From Roseomonas xinghualingensis (lineage in GTDB: Bacteria; Pseudomonadota; Alphaproteobacteria; Acetobacterales; Acetobacteraceae): a DNA stretch of 64,000 nucleotides. Made by a program: the position numbers and the translations under genes. The stretch covers positions 186,001-250,000 of the forward strand of contig NZ_JAOXLP010000001.1 of the NCBI RefSeq assembly GCF_025791835.1. The letters run 5' to 3'. The notes beneath the pieces are model-generated. The model saw nothing but the letters and a program-made list of their open reading frames with translations, did not search any database and was not told the origin of the DNA. This document shows, one piece after another, positions 28,750 to 37,202 of the stretch (positions are counted from its first letter, which is position 1; each line of letters starts with the position of its first letter).

Positions 28750-28941
28750 GCGCGGCCTTGCCCCTTAGATCCCGAACCGGCGCGAACGCGGTCTTCTGTT
28801 TCTGCCTGGCCCTGAGCGGACCGGAAGGGCGGCCCTCTAGCACCAGCGATGCCAGGCCGCACAGGGGAAGCGCGCGGGAAAGGGTTGCGCTGAGGCCTAT
28901 GGCCTCGGTCCCGCCATGGCTTTGAAAACCGAAGGCGGGGC

Positions 28942-28990
28942 CCGGGGTGCCCATGGCACCCCGGCGGGGATCAGGGGGCAGAGCCCCCTG
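28942..28990. repeat. Paired perfect hairpins at the 3' end of the DedA gene
   Basis: Two hairpins: CCGGGGTGCC-CAT-GGCACCCCGG (28942-28964) and CAGGGGGC-AGA-GCCCCCTG (28972-28990). The second overlaps the end of the minus-strand DedA gene, so its last codons (GGSAP-stop) are made of repeat sequence. Same design as the pairs at 7717, 47222 and 48343. Confidence 0.65.
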
Positions 28991-29609
28991 CGTCACGCGT
29001 GCTGCCACGCCGCCAGCGGTGCCGCGTCCGCCACAGATGCCAGGCATAGATCAGCACCACCGCGGAGACGACGGCGATCGCCAGAGGCTCCATCCAGTGG
29101 TTGATCGCCTCCCACTGCCCTTCCAGCCACCAGCCGGCGGCCATGAGGAAGGCGGTCCAGCCCGCCGTGCCCACGATCGTCGCGATGTAGAATATCCAGC
29201 GGTTCATCCGCACGATGCCCGCAGGCACCGAAATCAGCGTGCGAGGCCCCGGCAGGAAGCGGCACAGGAACACCGCCCAGGTGCCCCAACGGCGCAGCAC
29301 ATCCGCCGCCTCCCGCACATCCTCGCCGATCACGCCGACATAGCGCCCGAACCGGTCCGCCAGCCGCTCGATCCGCTCCTGCCCCACGGCCCGGGCCAGC
29401 TCGTACCAGGCGGCATTGCCCAGCACCGCGCCCGCCGTGCCCGCCAGGAACACCGCCAGCGGGTCCAGCTGTCCCTGCGCGGCCGCGAAGCCCGCCACCG
29501 GCATGATCGCCTCGGAAGGGATCGGCGGGAAAATGTTCTCGGCCAGCATCAGCAGGAAGATGCCGAATGTGCCGGTGGCCGCCATCACATCGGCGATCAT
29601 CTGGAGCAT
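28971..29609 (-). CDS. DedA family inner-membrane protein
   Basis: Polytopic membrane protein of the DedA/SNARE-associated (VTT) family, some members of which flip phospholipids or undecaprenyl phosphate. In 212 residues, the segment NIFPPIPSEAIMPVAGFAAA and the motif RFLPGPRTLISVPAGIVRM are the family hallmarks; the Pro, Glu and Arg in them are the usual essential residues. Hydrophobic stretches suggest four to five helices. It starts 2 bp after the glycosyltransferase stop, suggesting co-expression of two envelope lipid functions. Its C-terminal codons overlap an intergenic-type hairpin. Confidence 0.9.
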   Translation of the reverse strand: MLQMIADVMAATGTFGIFLLMLAENIFPPIPSEAIMPVAGFAAAQGQLDPLAVFLAGTAGAVLGNAAWYELARAVGQERIERLADRFGRYVGVIGEDVREAADVLRRWGTWAVFLCRFLPGPRTLISVPAGIVRMNRWIFYIATIVGTAGWTAFLMAAGWWLEGQWEAINHWMEPLAIAVVSAVVLIYAWHLWRTRHRWRRGSTRDAGGSAP

Positions 29610-29611
29610 GG

Positions 29612-31288
29612 TCAGGAAGCCCGGAACAGGATGACGGCGACGCGCCGCCCGCGAACATAGTTGAAGCCATCCACGCGCCCCACGACGCGCGGGCGCAGCC
29701 CGAGGGAAGCGGCCTCTTCCTCGAAGCGTGCCACCTGGCGCCCCTCTACGGCCACCAGCCGGTCCGCACCGCCCGCCAGGAACCGCGCGGCCTCTGCCCC
29801 ATCGGTCAGAAGCCGCGTCTGCGTCCCCACCGCAAACACCACGGAAGGCTCATGGTAACCGGCGATACCGAAGCGCTCCGCCGGAACACCCTCGCCCGCC
29901 ACCAGCTCCGCCACGCGCGGCGAAACCCAGGGGGCCGTGAGATGCGGCAGCACCCCACCCATCACCACCCAGTAGAGCGGCACCGCCAGAAGCGCCGCCG
30001 ACAGCCCGGCCCGCGCCCATTCCCCAACCCGCGCTGCCCGGACCACCGCCCAGAGCATGACCCCCACCACCGGCACCGCCAGCAGCGAGACGAGAGAAAC
30101 CCGCCCATCCGCCACCACCGGCAGCGCCACGGCGGCCGCGGCCAGCCCGATCCCGGTCCCGAACAGCGCCGCCCAGCCGATCCAGCCCAGCCAGCGTGGC
30201 GTGGGCTTGCGCAGCGGGTCGCAGGCCCAGGCCGCGCCCAGCAGGAACAGCGCCGGCCAAGCCGGCAGCACGTAATGCGGCAGCTTCGTCGCCACCGCCT
30301 CGAAGAGCAGCCAGGTCGGTGCCGCCCAGGCCAGCAGGAAGCGCGTGCCCGGCCGCATCCGCGCGGCCCAGGCCCCCGGCAGGCCCCGCAGCACCAGGAA
30401 GGCCGCCGGGAAGGCCGCGATCCCGAAGGTCAGCACATAGTAGCCCGGCGGCCCCCAATGGGATTCCTCGCCCGATCCCACCTTGCCCAGCATGTCGCCG
30501 CCCACCGCCTCGGCGAAGAACCGCCCTTCGGTGGCGATCCCGATGGCCGCCAGCCAGGGAAGCGCGCAGGCCAGCATGAGCGGGATGCCCCACCACAGCC
30601 GCAGCACCCGCACCCAGGGCGCCCCGGCCTGCCAGCCACGATCCGCCACATAGAGCGTCAGCCCGGTGAGCAGCGGCACCATCGGCGCGATCGGGCCCTT
30701 GAGCAGCACCCCCGCCCCCAGCGCCAGCCAGAAGCCCAGCGCCGCCCGTGCCGAGAAGGTAGAAGGCGCCAGATAGGCCCGCCCCATCAGCCCCATCGCC
30801 ACCACCACGCTGGCCAGCAGCGCGGCATCCGTCTTGGCGATATGCGTCTCCACCACCAGCAGCAGCGTCGCCGCCAGCATCGCCGCGGCCAGGAAGGCCG
30901 CCCGGCGCCCCACCAGGGCCCGCCCCAGCGAGAACAGCGCGATGACGGCCAGCCAAGCCCCGATCAGCGAGGCCAGCCGGTAGCTCCCGATCCATCCCCG
31001 CGCCGGCAGCCCCGCTGCCTCCAGCGTGTGGACAATCCCTGCCTGCGCCCAGTGGATCCCGACAGGCTTCTTATTCCGCTCCACCTCGCCATTGCGGATG
31101 CGGACGTAATCCCCGCTTTCCACCATCTGCCGGCTCGCCTGCGCGAAGCGCGACTCATCCCGGTCGCCCGCCGGCAGGGAGAAAAGACTGGGGGCCCACA
31201 TCAGCAGGCAGAGCAGGGAGAGCCACAATCGCGGCCGGCGTGTCTCCGGCAGGCGATCCAGCACGCCGTCCAGGGGAGCAAGGGCCAT
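29612..31288 (-). CDS. GT39/ArnT-like glycosyltransferase, polyprenyl-phosphate sugar dependent
   Basis: Integral-membrane glycosyltransferase of the PMT/ArnT superfamily. The first periplasmic loop carries the DRDESRFAQASRQMVESGDY motif, with the acidic catalytic pair of this fold, followed by KKPVGIHWAQAGIV. About a dozen helices fill the middle and a small soluble domain ends the 558 residues. ArnT itself adds aminoarabinose to lipid A; no arn genes are nearby, so the transferred sugar and acceptor are unknown. Directly followed by the DedA gene. Confidence 0.88.
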   Translation of the reverse strand: MALAPLDGVLDRLPETRRPRLWLSLLCLLMWAPSLFSLPAGDRDESRFAQASRQMVESGDYVRIRNGEVERNKKPVGIHWAQAGIVHTLEAAGLPARGWIGSYRLASLIGAWLAVIALFSLGRALVGRRAAFLAAAMLAATLLLVVETHIAKTDAALLASVVVAMGLMGRAYLAPSTFSARAALGFWLALGAGVLLKGPIAPMVPLLTGLTLYVADRGWQAGAPWVRVLRLWWGIPLMLACALPWLAAIGIATEGRFFAEAVGGDMLGKVGSGEESHWGPPGYYVLTFGIAAFPAAFLVLRGLPGAWAARMRPGTRFLLAWAAPTWLLFEAVATKLPHYVLPAWPALFLLGAAWACDPLRKPTPRWLGWIGWAALFGTGIGLAAAAVALPVVADGRVSLVSLLAVPVVGVMLWAVVRAARVGEWARAGLSAALLAVPLYWVVMGGVLPHLTAPWVSPRVAELVAGEGVPAERFGIAGYHEPSVVFAVGTQTRLLTDGAEAARFLAGGADRLVAVEGRQVARFEEEAASLGLRPRVVGRVDGFNYVRGRRVAVILFRAS

Positions 31289-31385
31289 GAACCGGCGCTT
31301 ACCGGCGCCATCCCCCCGAGTCGAGGGCTCTCATCCAACAACCCCGCCCCTGTGACGTTGATGCCTGCAGAGAGGGAGACCCAGC

Positions 31386-31604
31386 ATGTCCGACACCCCC
31401 GAAATCCAGCCCCCCAACCCCTCGCCCGCTCCGGGCCCCGCACCCGGCCCGGAAAACCCTGTCCCCGAGCCGATCTCCCCGCCGCCCGCACCCGGCCCGG
31501 AAATCCCGCCGGACCGCCCCACCAGCCCGGAAACCGACCCCATCGGGCCGGACATCCCCCCGATCGGGCCCGGCCCCGGCGGAATGCCGCCAACCGTGAT
31601 GTGA
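31386..31604 (+). CDS. Small proline-rich acidic protein, unknown function
   Basis: A 72-residue protein made almost entirely of Pro, Gly, Glu, Asp, Ser and Ile, with internal repetition (PAPGPAPGPE, PPPAPGPEIPP, IGPDIPPIGPGPGG). It has no signal peptide or membrane segment and is probably disordered. ATG 31386 is preceded by GAGAGGGAGACCC, a good ribosome binding site, which favours a real gene over chance. It is followed at once by a perfect 13-bp hairpin. I do not recognise a family. Confidence 0.55.
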   Translation: MSDTPEIQPPNPSPAPGPAPGPENPVPEPISPPPAPGPEIPPDRPTSPETDPIGPDIPPIGPGPGGMPPTVM

Positions 31605-31607
31605 GAT

Positions 31608-31636
31608 GGTCCCAGGGGGCTTTGCCCCCTGGGACC
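31608..31636. terminator. Perfect hairpin after the proline-rich protein gene
   Basis: GGTCCCAGGGGGC-TTT-GCCCCCTGGGACC, a 13-bp perfect stem with a 3-nt loop beginning 4 bp after the stop. No U-tract follows; another member of the intergenic hairpin family. Confidence 0.6.
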
Positions 31637-31719
31637 TCGCCGGACTTCCCGGCGGAACGAGGCTTTGCGAGACCGGGATGAAGGCGGTTACCGTTCCCGC
31701 ATAGGGACGGAGACAAACC

Positions 31720-32520
31720 ATGGATCATCTCGCACAGGGGCGCCGCGCTTTCCTGCTCGGGGCGGCGGCGCTGCCCTTCCTCGCCCATCGGGCCGCCGCG
31801 GCGGAAATCCAGGTGATGACCTCCGGCGGCCTCACCGCTGCCTATCGCGCCCTGATCCCGCAATTCGAACGCGCCGCCGGCCACAAGCTCCAAACCGTCC
31901 AGGGCGCCTCCATGGGCGCCGCTCCCGATGCCATCCCCCGGCGCCTGTCGCGGGGCGAACCGGCCGATGTCCTCCTCCTGGCCGCCGATGGGCTGGAGGC
32001 GCTGATCGCAAGCGGCCTGGCCCAACCCGGCAGCCGCGTGGACATTGCCCGCTCCCTCATCGGCATGGCCGTGCGCAAGGGGGAGCCAAGGCCCGATATC
32101 GGCACGGTGGACGCCTTCCGTCAGGCGCTGCTCTCCGCGAAATCCATCGCCTATTCGGCCAGCGCCAGCGGCGTCTATATCGAGAACGAGATGTACCGCC
32201 GCCTCGGCATCCATGACGAGGTGATGCCCAGGAGCCGCCGCATCTACAGCGAGCGCGTGGGCACCGTCGTCGCGCGCGGCGAGGCGGAAATCGGCTTCCA
32301 GCAGGTCAGCGAGTTGCTGCCGATCGAGGGCATCGACTTCATCGGCACCATCCCCGAGGCCGTGCAGAAGCCCACCATCTTCTGCGCCGGGCTGGCGAAG
32401 GGAACCAGGGAACCGGAAGCGGCGCGGGAGCTGATCCGCTTCCTGGCCTCGCCCGAGGCGGCCCCGGTGCTCGCCCGCACCGGGCTGGAACCCCTCACCG
32501 CGAAGCAGACGGCAGGCTGA
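31720..32520 (+). CDS. Periplasmic substrate-binding protein, ModA-like, without a transporter nearby
   Basis: Type 2 periplasmic binding protein of 266 residues. The leader GRRAFLLGAAALPFL looks like a twin-arginine or Sec signal ending at AAAA. The mature part begins EIQVMTSGGLTAAYRALIPQ and has the hinge segments SASASGVYIENEMYRRLGI and GEAEIGFQQVSELLPIEGI seen in ModA-like proteins annotated as molybdate-type binding proteins. No ABC permease or ATPase is adjacent, so ligand and partner are unknown. ATG 31720 has a good GGAGAC site. Confidence 0.82.
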   Translation: MDHLAQGRRAFLLGAAALPFLAHRAAAAEIQVMTSGGLTAAYRALIPQFERAAGHKLQTVQGASMGAAPDAIPRRLSRGEPADVLLLAADGLEALIASGLAQPGSRVDIARSLIGMAVRKGEPRPDIGTVDAFRQALLSAKSIAYSASASGVYIENEMYRRLGIHDEVMPRSRRIYSERVGTVVARGEAEIGFQQVSELLPIEGIDFIGTIPEAVQKPTIFCAGLAKGTREPEAARELIRFLASPEAAPVLARTGLEPLTAKQTAG

Positions 32521-32530
32521 GCTCCCCGAA

Positions 32531-32557
32531 GGTGGCGCCGGGAGGCCCGGCGCCACC
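32531..32557. terminator. Hairpin between the binding-protein gene and the TRAP operon
   Basis: GGTGGCGCCGGG-AGG-CCCGGCGCCACC, a perfect 12-bp stem with a 3-nt loop in the convergent gap. It can serve either strand; no U-tract. Confidence 0.6.
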
Positions 32558-32560
32558 CGG

Positions 32561-34612
32561 CTACACCATCACCCGCCCGCGTCCCTGCCAGGCCAGCAGC
32601 GCGGCGGCCAGCGCCATCCCGATCCAGTGCGGAGCCGGCAGCCAGGGGATCACGCCTTCCAGCAGAGCCGGGAACACCAGCAGCAGCCCGGCGACCACGA
32701 AGCCCACCCGCTCGAACGCATTCAGCGCACGCAGGAAGTAGCCCTGGCAGGCCGCCGCCAGCGCCGCGAGCCCCGCCGTCGCGAGCACCACCTGCCAGGC
32801 CACGTCCATCCAGGTCATCTGCGGCGTCAGCGAAAGCAGCAGCCCCACGCCCTCCGGATCGGTCACGAAGACGAAGGGCAGCACGAAGGCCGGCAGCGTG
32901 TATTTCCACGCCTGCAGCGTCGTCGCATACGGCCCCGCACCCGTGATTGCCGCGGCGGCGAAGGGCGACAGGGCGGTCGGCGGCGAAACCTCGCTCAGCA
33001 CCGCGTAGTAGAAGACGAACATATGCGCCGCGTAGTCCGGCACGCCCAGCTTGGTCAGCGCGGGCGCGGCGACCACGGCGCAGATGATGTAGCTGGCCGT
33101 CACCGGCACCGCCAAACCCACGATCCACACGATCAGCGCCGTGAACAGCGCCGTGCCCAGCAGCGATCCGTTCGCCGCCTGGATCGCGATGTCGGAGAAT
33201 TTCAGCCCCAGCCCCGTCAGCGTGATCACGCCCACGATGATGCCCGCGCAGGCGCAGGTCGCCGCGATGCCCACTGCCTGCACCGCGCCGGCCGAAAGCG
33301 CATTCACCAGCTTGCGCGGGAACAGCGCCGTATCCTTCCGCAGGAAGGACAGCACCACCGCAACGCCCATCGCATAGAGCACCGCGAGCGTGGAGCTGTA
33401 GCCCATCACCATGAAGACGATGATCGCGATCAGCGAGGAGAAGTGGAAACCATATTTCCGCACCAGCTCGCGCGCCGGCGTGGCATCGGGCCCATCCACC
33501 ACCTTCTCCGCCGCGCCCAGGCGCCGCTGGTCCAGCTCCACCATGAAGAGCAGCGCGGCGTAGTAGAGGCAGGTCGGTATGATCGCCATCCGCAGCACGT
33601 CGAGATAGCCGATCTTCAGATACTCGGCGATCAGGAAGGCGGCGGCGCCCAGAACGGGGGGCGAGATGATCGCGCCCAACCCGCCGGCGGCCAGAAGACC
33701 GCCCGCATCGGAGGCCTTGTACCCCACCTTCTTCATCATCGGCCATGCGACGGTGCCCAGCGTCACGGTCGTCGCCACGCCCGATCCCGAAGGCCCGCCC
33801 AGCAGGAAGGAGGACAGCACCACCGTCCGCCCCGCCGAACTGGCCTTCCCGCCCATCACCGAGAAGGAGAAGTCCACGAAGAACTTCCCCGCCCCGCTCA
33901 CCTGCAGGATGGCGCCATAGATGGTGAAGAGGATGATCAGCGTCGCCGACACATCCACGGCCGTGCCGAAGATCCCATCCAGCCCTATGGCCAGATGCGG
34001 AACCAGCCGTTCGGAATCATAGCCCTGATGCGTCCAGGGCGCGGGCAGGAGATTCCCCAGGAAGGCATAGGCGATGAACACCACCGCCACCACGGGCATC
34101 ACCCATCCGGTGGTCCGCCGCGTCACCTCCAGCACCAGCGCTATCAGAAGCCAGCCGACGACGAGATCCATCGGCTCCGGGAAGATCGCGCGGTCCTGTA
34201 ACTCGTCGCCGCCCGCGATGAGGTACCAGGCGCAGTACAGCGCCGCCGCGATCGGCACCACATCCCACAGCATGAACCTGTGCCGGAACCGCTTCGCCAC
34301 CGGGAACAGATAGAAGCCCAGCACCAGCGCGAAGCCCACATGCACGAAGCGCAGCGTGGTCGTCGGCACGATGTCCCACGCCGCCCAGAGATGGAACAGG
34401 CTCATCGCCAGCGCGATCGCCGTGCCGATCCAGGCCAGCACGCCGCGGAAGCGATGCTGTACCCCTTCCTCCTCCTCGATCAGTGCCTCGATGCGCGCGG
34501 CGGTGGCAGCATCCAGCGAACCGGGCGCCACCTCGGGCGGCAGGCCCGTGCCCAGCCCCGCTGCGGCGCCAGGCGGCCCGTCCGCGGGAACCGCCACCTC
34601 CTCGCGCCGCAT
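32561..34612 (-). CDS. TRAP transporter fused permease (4TM/12TM, TAXI type)
   Basis: Secondary transporter subunit in which the small (DctQ-like) and large (DctM-like) membrane domains are fused, as is standard for TAXI-TRAP systems; 683 residues. The large domain has the repeated family segments ASSAGRTVVLSSFLLGGPSG and LLAAGGLGAIISPPVLGAAA, and FYYAVLSEVSPPTALSPFAA near the end. The start overlaps the stop of the binding-protein gene by one base (TGATG), so the two are translationally coupled. The ligand is unknown; TAXI systems often handle glutamate-like or dicarboxylate substrates. Confidence 0.93.
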   Translation of the reverse strand: MRREEVAVPADGPPGAAAGLGTGLPPEVAPGSLDAATAARIEALIEEEEGVQHRFRGVLAWIGTAIALAMSLFHLWAAWDIVPTTTLRFVHVGFALVLGFYLFPVAKRFRHRFMLWDVVPIAAALYCAWYLIAGGDELQDRAIFPEPMDLVVGWLLIALVLEVTRRTTGWVMPVVAVVFIAYAFLGNLLPAPWTHQGYDSERLVPHLAIGLDGIFGTAVDVSATLIILFTIYGAILQVSGAGKFFVDFSFSVMGGKASSAGRTVVLSSFLLGGPSGSGVATTVTLGTVAWPMMKKVGYKASDAGGLLAAGGLGAIISPPVLGAAAFLIAEYLKIGYLDVLRMAIIPTCLYYAALLFMVELDQRRLGAAEKVVDGPDATPARELVRKYGFHFSSLIAIIVFMVMGYSSTLAVLYAMGVAVVLSFLRKDTALFPRKLVNALSAGAVQAVGIAATCACAGIIVGVITLTGLGLKFSDIAIQAANGSLLGTALFTALIVWIVGLAVPVTASYIICAVVAAPALTKLGVPDYAAHMFVFYYAVLSEVSPPTALSPFAAAAITGAGPYATTLQAWKYTLPAFVLPFVFVTDPEGVGLLLSLTPQMTWMDVAWQVVLATAGLAALAAACQGYFLRALNAFERVGFVVAGLLLVFPALLEGVIPWLPAPHWIGMALAAALLAWQGRGRVMV

Positions 34613-35586
34613 CAGGCGAGCTTCGCCCCGGCCGCCTGCCAGAAGGCTTCCGCCGCAGGATGCCAGGGAATCCCCGCCGCCGCCGTCTTCTGCCCTTCCA
34701 GCTTGAAGTTCCGCGCCTCCGCATGGGTGCGCGCCAGGTCCTCGCGCCCGTCCCAGGCGATGCGCACCAGCTTCGTCACCAGTTCCGCCGGCATGTCCTC
34801 GCGCACCGCGAGCACATTCGCCACCGACATCTGCTTGTTGTCGGCCTGCTGCCCGGGATAGGTCCCCGCCGGGATCACCTCGTTGAAATAGACCGGCCCA
34901 TACTTCTCCACGATCTTCGCCGTGTACTCGTCATGGTCGATCATCTGGATCTGCACGCCCGGGCTCGCCGCCAGGTCGGTGACCGCGCTCGTCGGCACGC
35001 CGGAGACGAAGAAATACGCGTCGAGCTTCCCGTCCTTCACCGCATTGGTGGATTCCGCCGGGGAAAGCCGCTCGCGCGCGCGGAAATCCTTCGCCGGATC
35101 CAGCCCGGCGGCCTCGATCAGCCGCAGCGCCATCACCTCCGTCGCCGAACCCGGGGCGCCTGTGGAAATGCGCTTGCCCTTCATGTCGGGGATGCTCTTG
35201 ATCCCGGTGGCGGCCGTCGTCACCGCCTGCATGCGGTTGGTGTAGATCACCGCGATCGCCCGCGCCGGCACCGGCCGCCCGCGGAAGCGGTCATTGCCCT
35301 TCACGGCATCCACCGCCGCGTCCACCTGACTGAAGATCATCCCCACCCGCCCGGCGCCGAGCAGCTGAAGATTTCCCACCGAGCCGCCCGTCACCTCGAC
35401 GGTCGCCGACATCCCCGGAATCTGGCGCGAGATGAGGTTCGCCAGCGCGCCACCCAGCGGATAGTAAACGCCGCCCGTGGTGCCCGTCGCGATGGCGAGT
35501 TGCTGGCTTCCCTGCGCCAGCGCGAGACGTGGCGCCGCCAGCGCGAGCCCGGCGGCGAAAATTCCACGGCGTGGGATATTTCCCAT
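34612..35586 (-). CDS. TAXI-family TRAP transporter solute-binding protein
   Basis: Periplasmic binding protein partnering the fused permease. The signal peptide includes RRGIFAAGLALAAPRLALAQ; the mature protein opens LAIATGTTGGVYYPLGGALA, the TAXI signature, and contains KRISTGAPGSATEVMALRLI. ATG 35586 (MGNIPRRG) with GGGAG upstream gives 324 residues, a normal size; the longer frame from 35625 lacks such a site. It is first in a two-gene operon. Confidence 0.93.
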   Translation of the reverse strand: MGNIPRRGIFAAGLALAAPRLALAQGSQQLAIATGTTGGVYYPLGGALANLISRQIPGMSATVEVTGGSVGNLQLLGAGRVGMIFSQVDAAVDAVKGNDRFRGRPVPARAIAVIYTNRMQAVTTAATGIKSIPDMKGKRISTGAPGSATEVMALRLIEAAGLDPAKDFRARERLSPAESTNAVKDGKLDAYFFVSGVPTSAVTDLAASPGVQIQMIDHDEYTAKIVEKYGPVYFNEVIPAGTYPGQQADNKQMSVANVLAVREDMPAELVTKLVRIAWDGREDLARTHAEARNFKLEGQKTAAAGIPWHPAAEAFWQAAGAKLA

Positions 35587-35726
35587 CACCTGACTCCCTG
35601 AACTGTTTTCCTCGAAACGAAGCATAGACCGTTCGCTGCAACCAACGAAAGGCCTCAGGGAAACCCGCGCCCACCCCCCGCGCGTTGCTGCGCCGCAACC
35701 CGCACCATCCAGGAAGGAGGAACCGC

Positions 35727-35909
35727 TTGGCCGACCGCCCGGGAAACCAGCAGAGCGCGCTTGTTGAACTCCGCTTCGGCAATCAGGTGGCGATGAAAGC
35801 GGAAGCCCATCTCACGCCTTCCGGCCTGCTGGCCATCGGCGCTCTCGTCTCCTCCATCCTTCTCTCGGTCGCACCGATCATCTGGTCCGCCCGCCGCCGT
35901 CCCTACTGA
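35727..35909 (+). CDS. Small single-span membrane protein, TTG start
   Basis: A 60-residue protein predicted from TTG 35727, which sits 7 nt after a very strong AGGAAGGAGG site. The C-terminal half is one membrane helix (LLAIGALVSSILLSVAPIIW) followed by a basic stop-transfer tail ARRRPY. The N-terminal half is polar. An in-frame ATG lies near the middle. Its last bases overlap the end of the convergent MFS gene by 7 bp. No family recognised; the strength of the ribosome binding site is the main support. Confidence 0.55.
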   Translation: MADRPGNQQSALVELRFGNQVAMKAEAHLTPSGLLAIGALVSSILLSVAPIIWSARRRPY

Positions 35910-37168
35910 GCCGCGCCGCGCCTTTCGCGAACACCCATGAGAAGAACGGCGCCCAGCGCCATGAACGCGACAGTGGTCGCGATCCCCGCGCGCTGGCTGC
36001 CGCTTGCCTGCGTCACCGCAGCCAGCGTGGCAGGCCCCAGGAAGCCGGTGATGCGCCCGGAGAGAGCGAACAGCCCGAAATGCGCCGCTACCTCGCCCGG
36101 CGGCGCCATCCGCGCCATCAGCGTGCGGGACGCCGCCTGCGCAGGCCCGAAGAACAGCCCCATCACCAGCGCCAGCCCCCAGAAGACCGGCGTGCTCTCC
36201 ACCAGCACGATCGCCAGCCCGATCGCCGCCATCGCCCAGAGCGCCACCAGCACCATCCGCCGCGACCCGACGCGATCCTCGGCGAGCCCCGCCAGCGCCG
36301 CCCCCAGCCCCGCCGAGACATTCATCGCGATGCCGAAGATCAGCACCTGCTGGAAGCTCATCCCATGCACGCCGGCCGCGAAGATCGCGCCGAAGGCGAA
36401 CATCGTGTTCAGCCCATCCGTGTAGAGCAGCCGCGCCAGCAGGAAGCGCAGCATGTCCGGCCGCCCGCGCAACCCGCGCAGGACCTCCCGGATATCCCGC
36501 AGCCCCGTACGCGCCGAGGCCATCCAGCCCGACTTCTTCCCCGCCGGATCGGGCATCGCCGCCAGCACCGGCCAGGCGAACAGCACCATCCATCCCGCCA
36601 CCAGCAGCGCCGCCGCGCGGATCGGCTCGCCCGCTTCGCGATCGAACCCGAACAGCCCCGGGTCTGGCTGGATCAGCCCGAACAGGCACACCACCAGGCA
36701 GGTCAGCCCGCCCGCATAGCCCAGCCCCCAGGCCAGCCCTGAAACCCGCCCCATACGCCCAGGCCGCGCCACATCCGGCAGCATGGAGTTGTAGAAGACG
36801 GTCCCCACCTCGAAGCTCACCGTCGCCAGCCCGACACAGCCCAGCACATAAAGCGCCGAACCCGCCTCAGGCCGCGCGAACCACAGCCCCGCCGTGAACA
36901 CCGCGGTGGCCAGCGTGCAGAGCCCGAGCATAAGCCGCCGCCGCCCGCCCGCATCCGCCACCGCGCCCAGCGCCGGCGAAAGCAGCGCGATCGCCACCCC
37001 CGCCGCCGTCTGCATCCACCCCCACATCGCCTGCCCGGTGGCCGGATCAGGCGCGACCGCCTGCGCGAACCAGGTGGCGATGACAAAGGTCGTCACGACG
37101 GTCGGGAAAGCGCTGTTCGCCCAGTCGTAAAGCGCCCAGGCGAACTCGCGGCGGTTCAGGAAGCCATC
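35903..37168 (-). CDS. MFS transporter, UMF1-like family, start codon apparently disrupted
   Basis: Multi-pass transporter of about 420 residues. NRREFAWALYDWANSAFPTV at the N-terminus and VATVSFEVG-like/TVFYNSMLPDVA segments are typical of the UMF1/Vps22-like MFS group. The frame reads DGFLNRREF at its start with no ATG, GTG or TTG before it. An ATG (37167-37165) with AGAAGGA upstream lies one base out of frame and meets TGA after two codons. One inserted base would restore an MxFLNRREF start. CTG at 37159 is the only near-cognate start. The gene follows gdhB by 34 bp. Confidence 0.78.
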   Translation of the reverse strand, partial: DGFLNRREFAWALYDWANSAFPTVVTTFVIATWFAQAVAPDPATGQAMWGWMQTAAGVAIALLSPALGAVADAGGRRRLMLGLCTLATAVFTAGLWFARPEAGSALYVLGCVGLATVSFEVGTVFYNSMLPDVARPGRMGRVSGLAWGLGYAGGLTCLVVCLFGLIQPDPGLFGFDREAGEPIRAAALLVAGWMVLFAWPVLAAMPDPAGKKSGWMASARTGLRDIREVLRGLRGRPDMLRFLLARLLYTDGLNTMFAFGAIFAAGVHGMSFQQVLIFGIAMNVSAGLGAALAGLAEDRVGSRRMVLVALWAMAAIGLAIVLVESTPVFWGLALVMGLFFGPAQAASRTLMARMAPPGEVAAHFGLFALSGRITGFLGPATLAAVTQASGSQRAGIATTVAFMALGAVLLMGVRERRGAAQ

Positions 37169-37190
37169 GGGGAGGATTCCTTCTCCCCGG
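37168..37190. repeat. Palindrome at the gdhB/MFS junction, near copy of the dnaJ terminator core
   Basis: CGGGGAG (37168-37174) pairs with CTCCCCG (37183-37189). The 23-nt element differs at one position from 15692-15714 in the dnaJ/gshB terminator. On the minus strand its loop contains the AGAAGGA that would be the ribosome binding site of the MFS gene. Confidence 0.6.
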
Positions 37191-37202
37191 CCTTTTCTCC
37201 CC

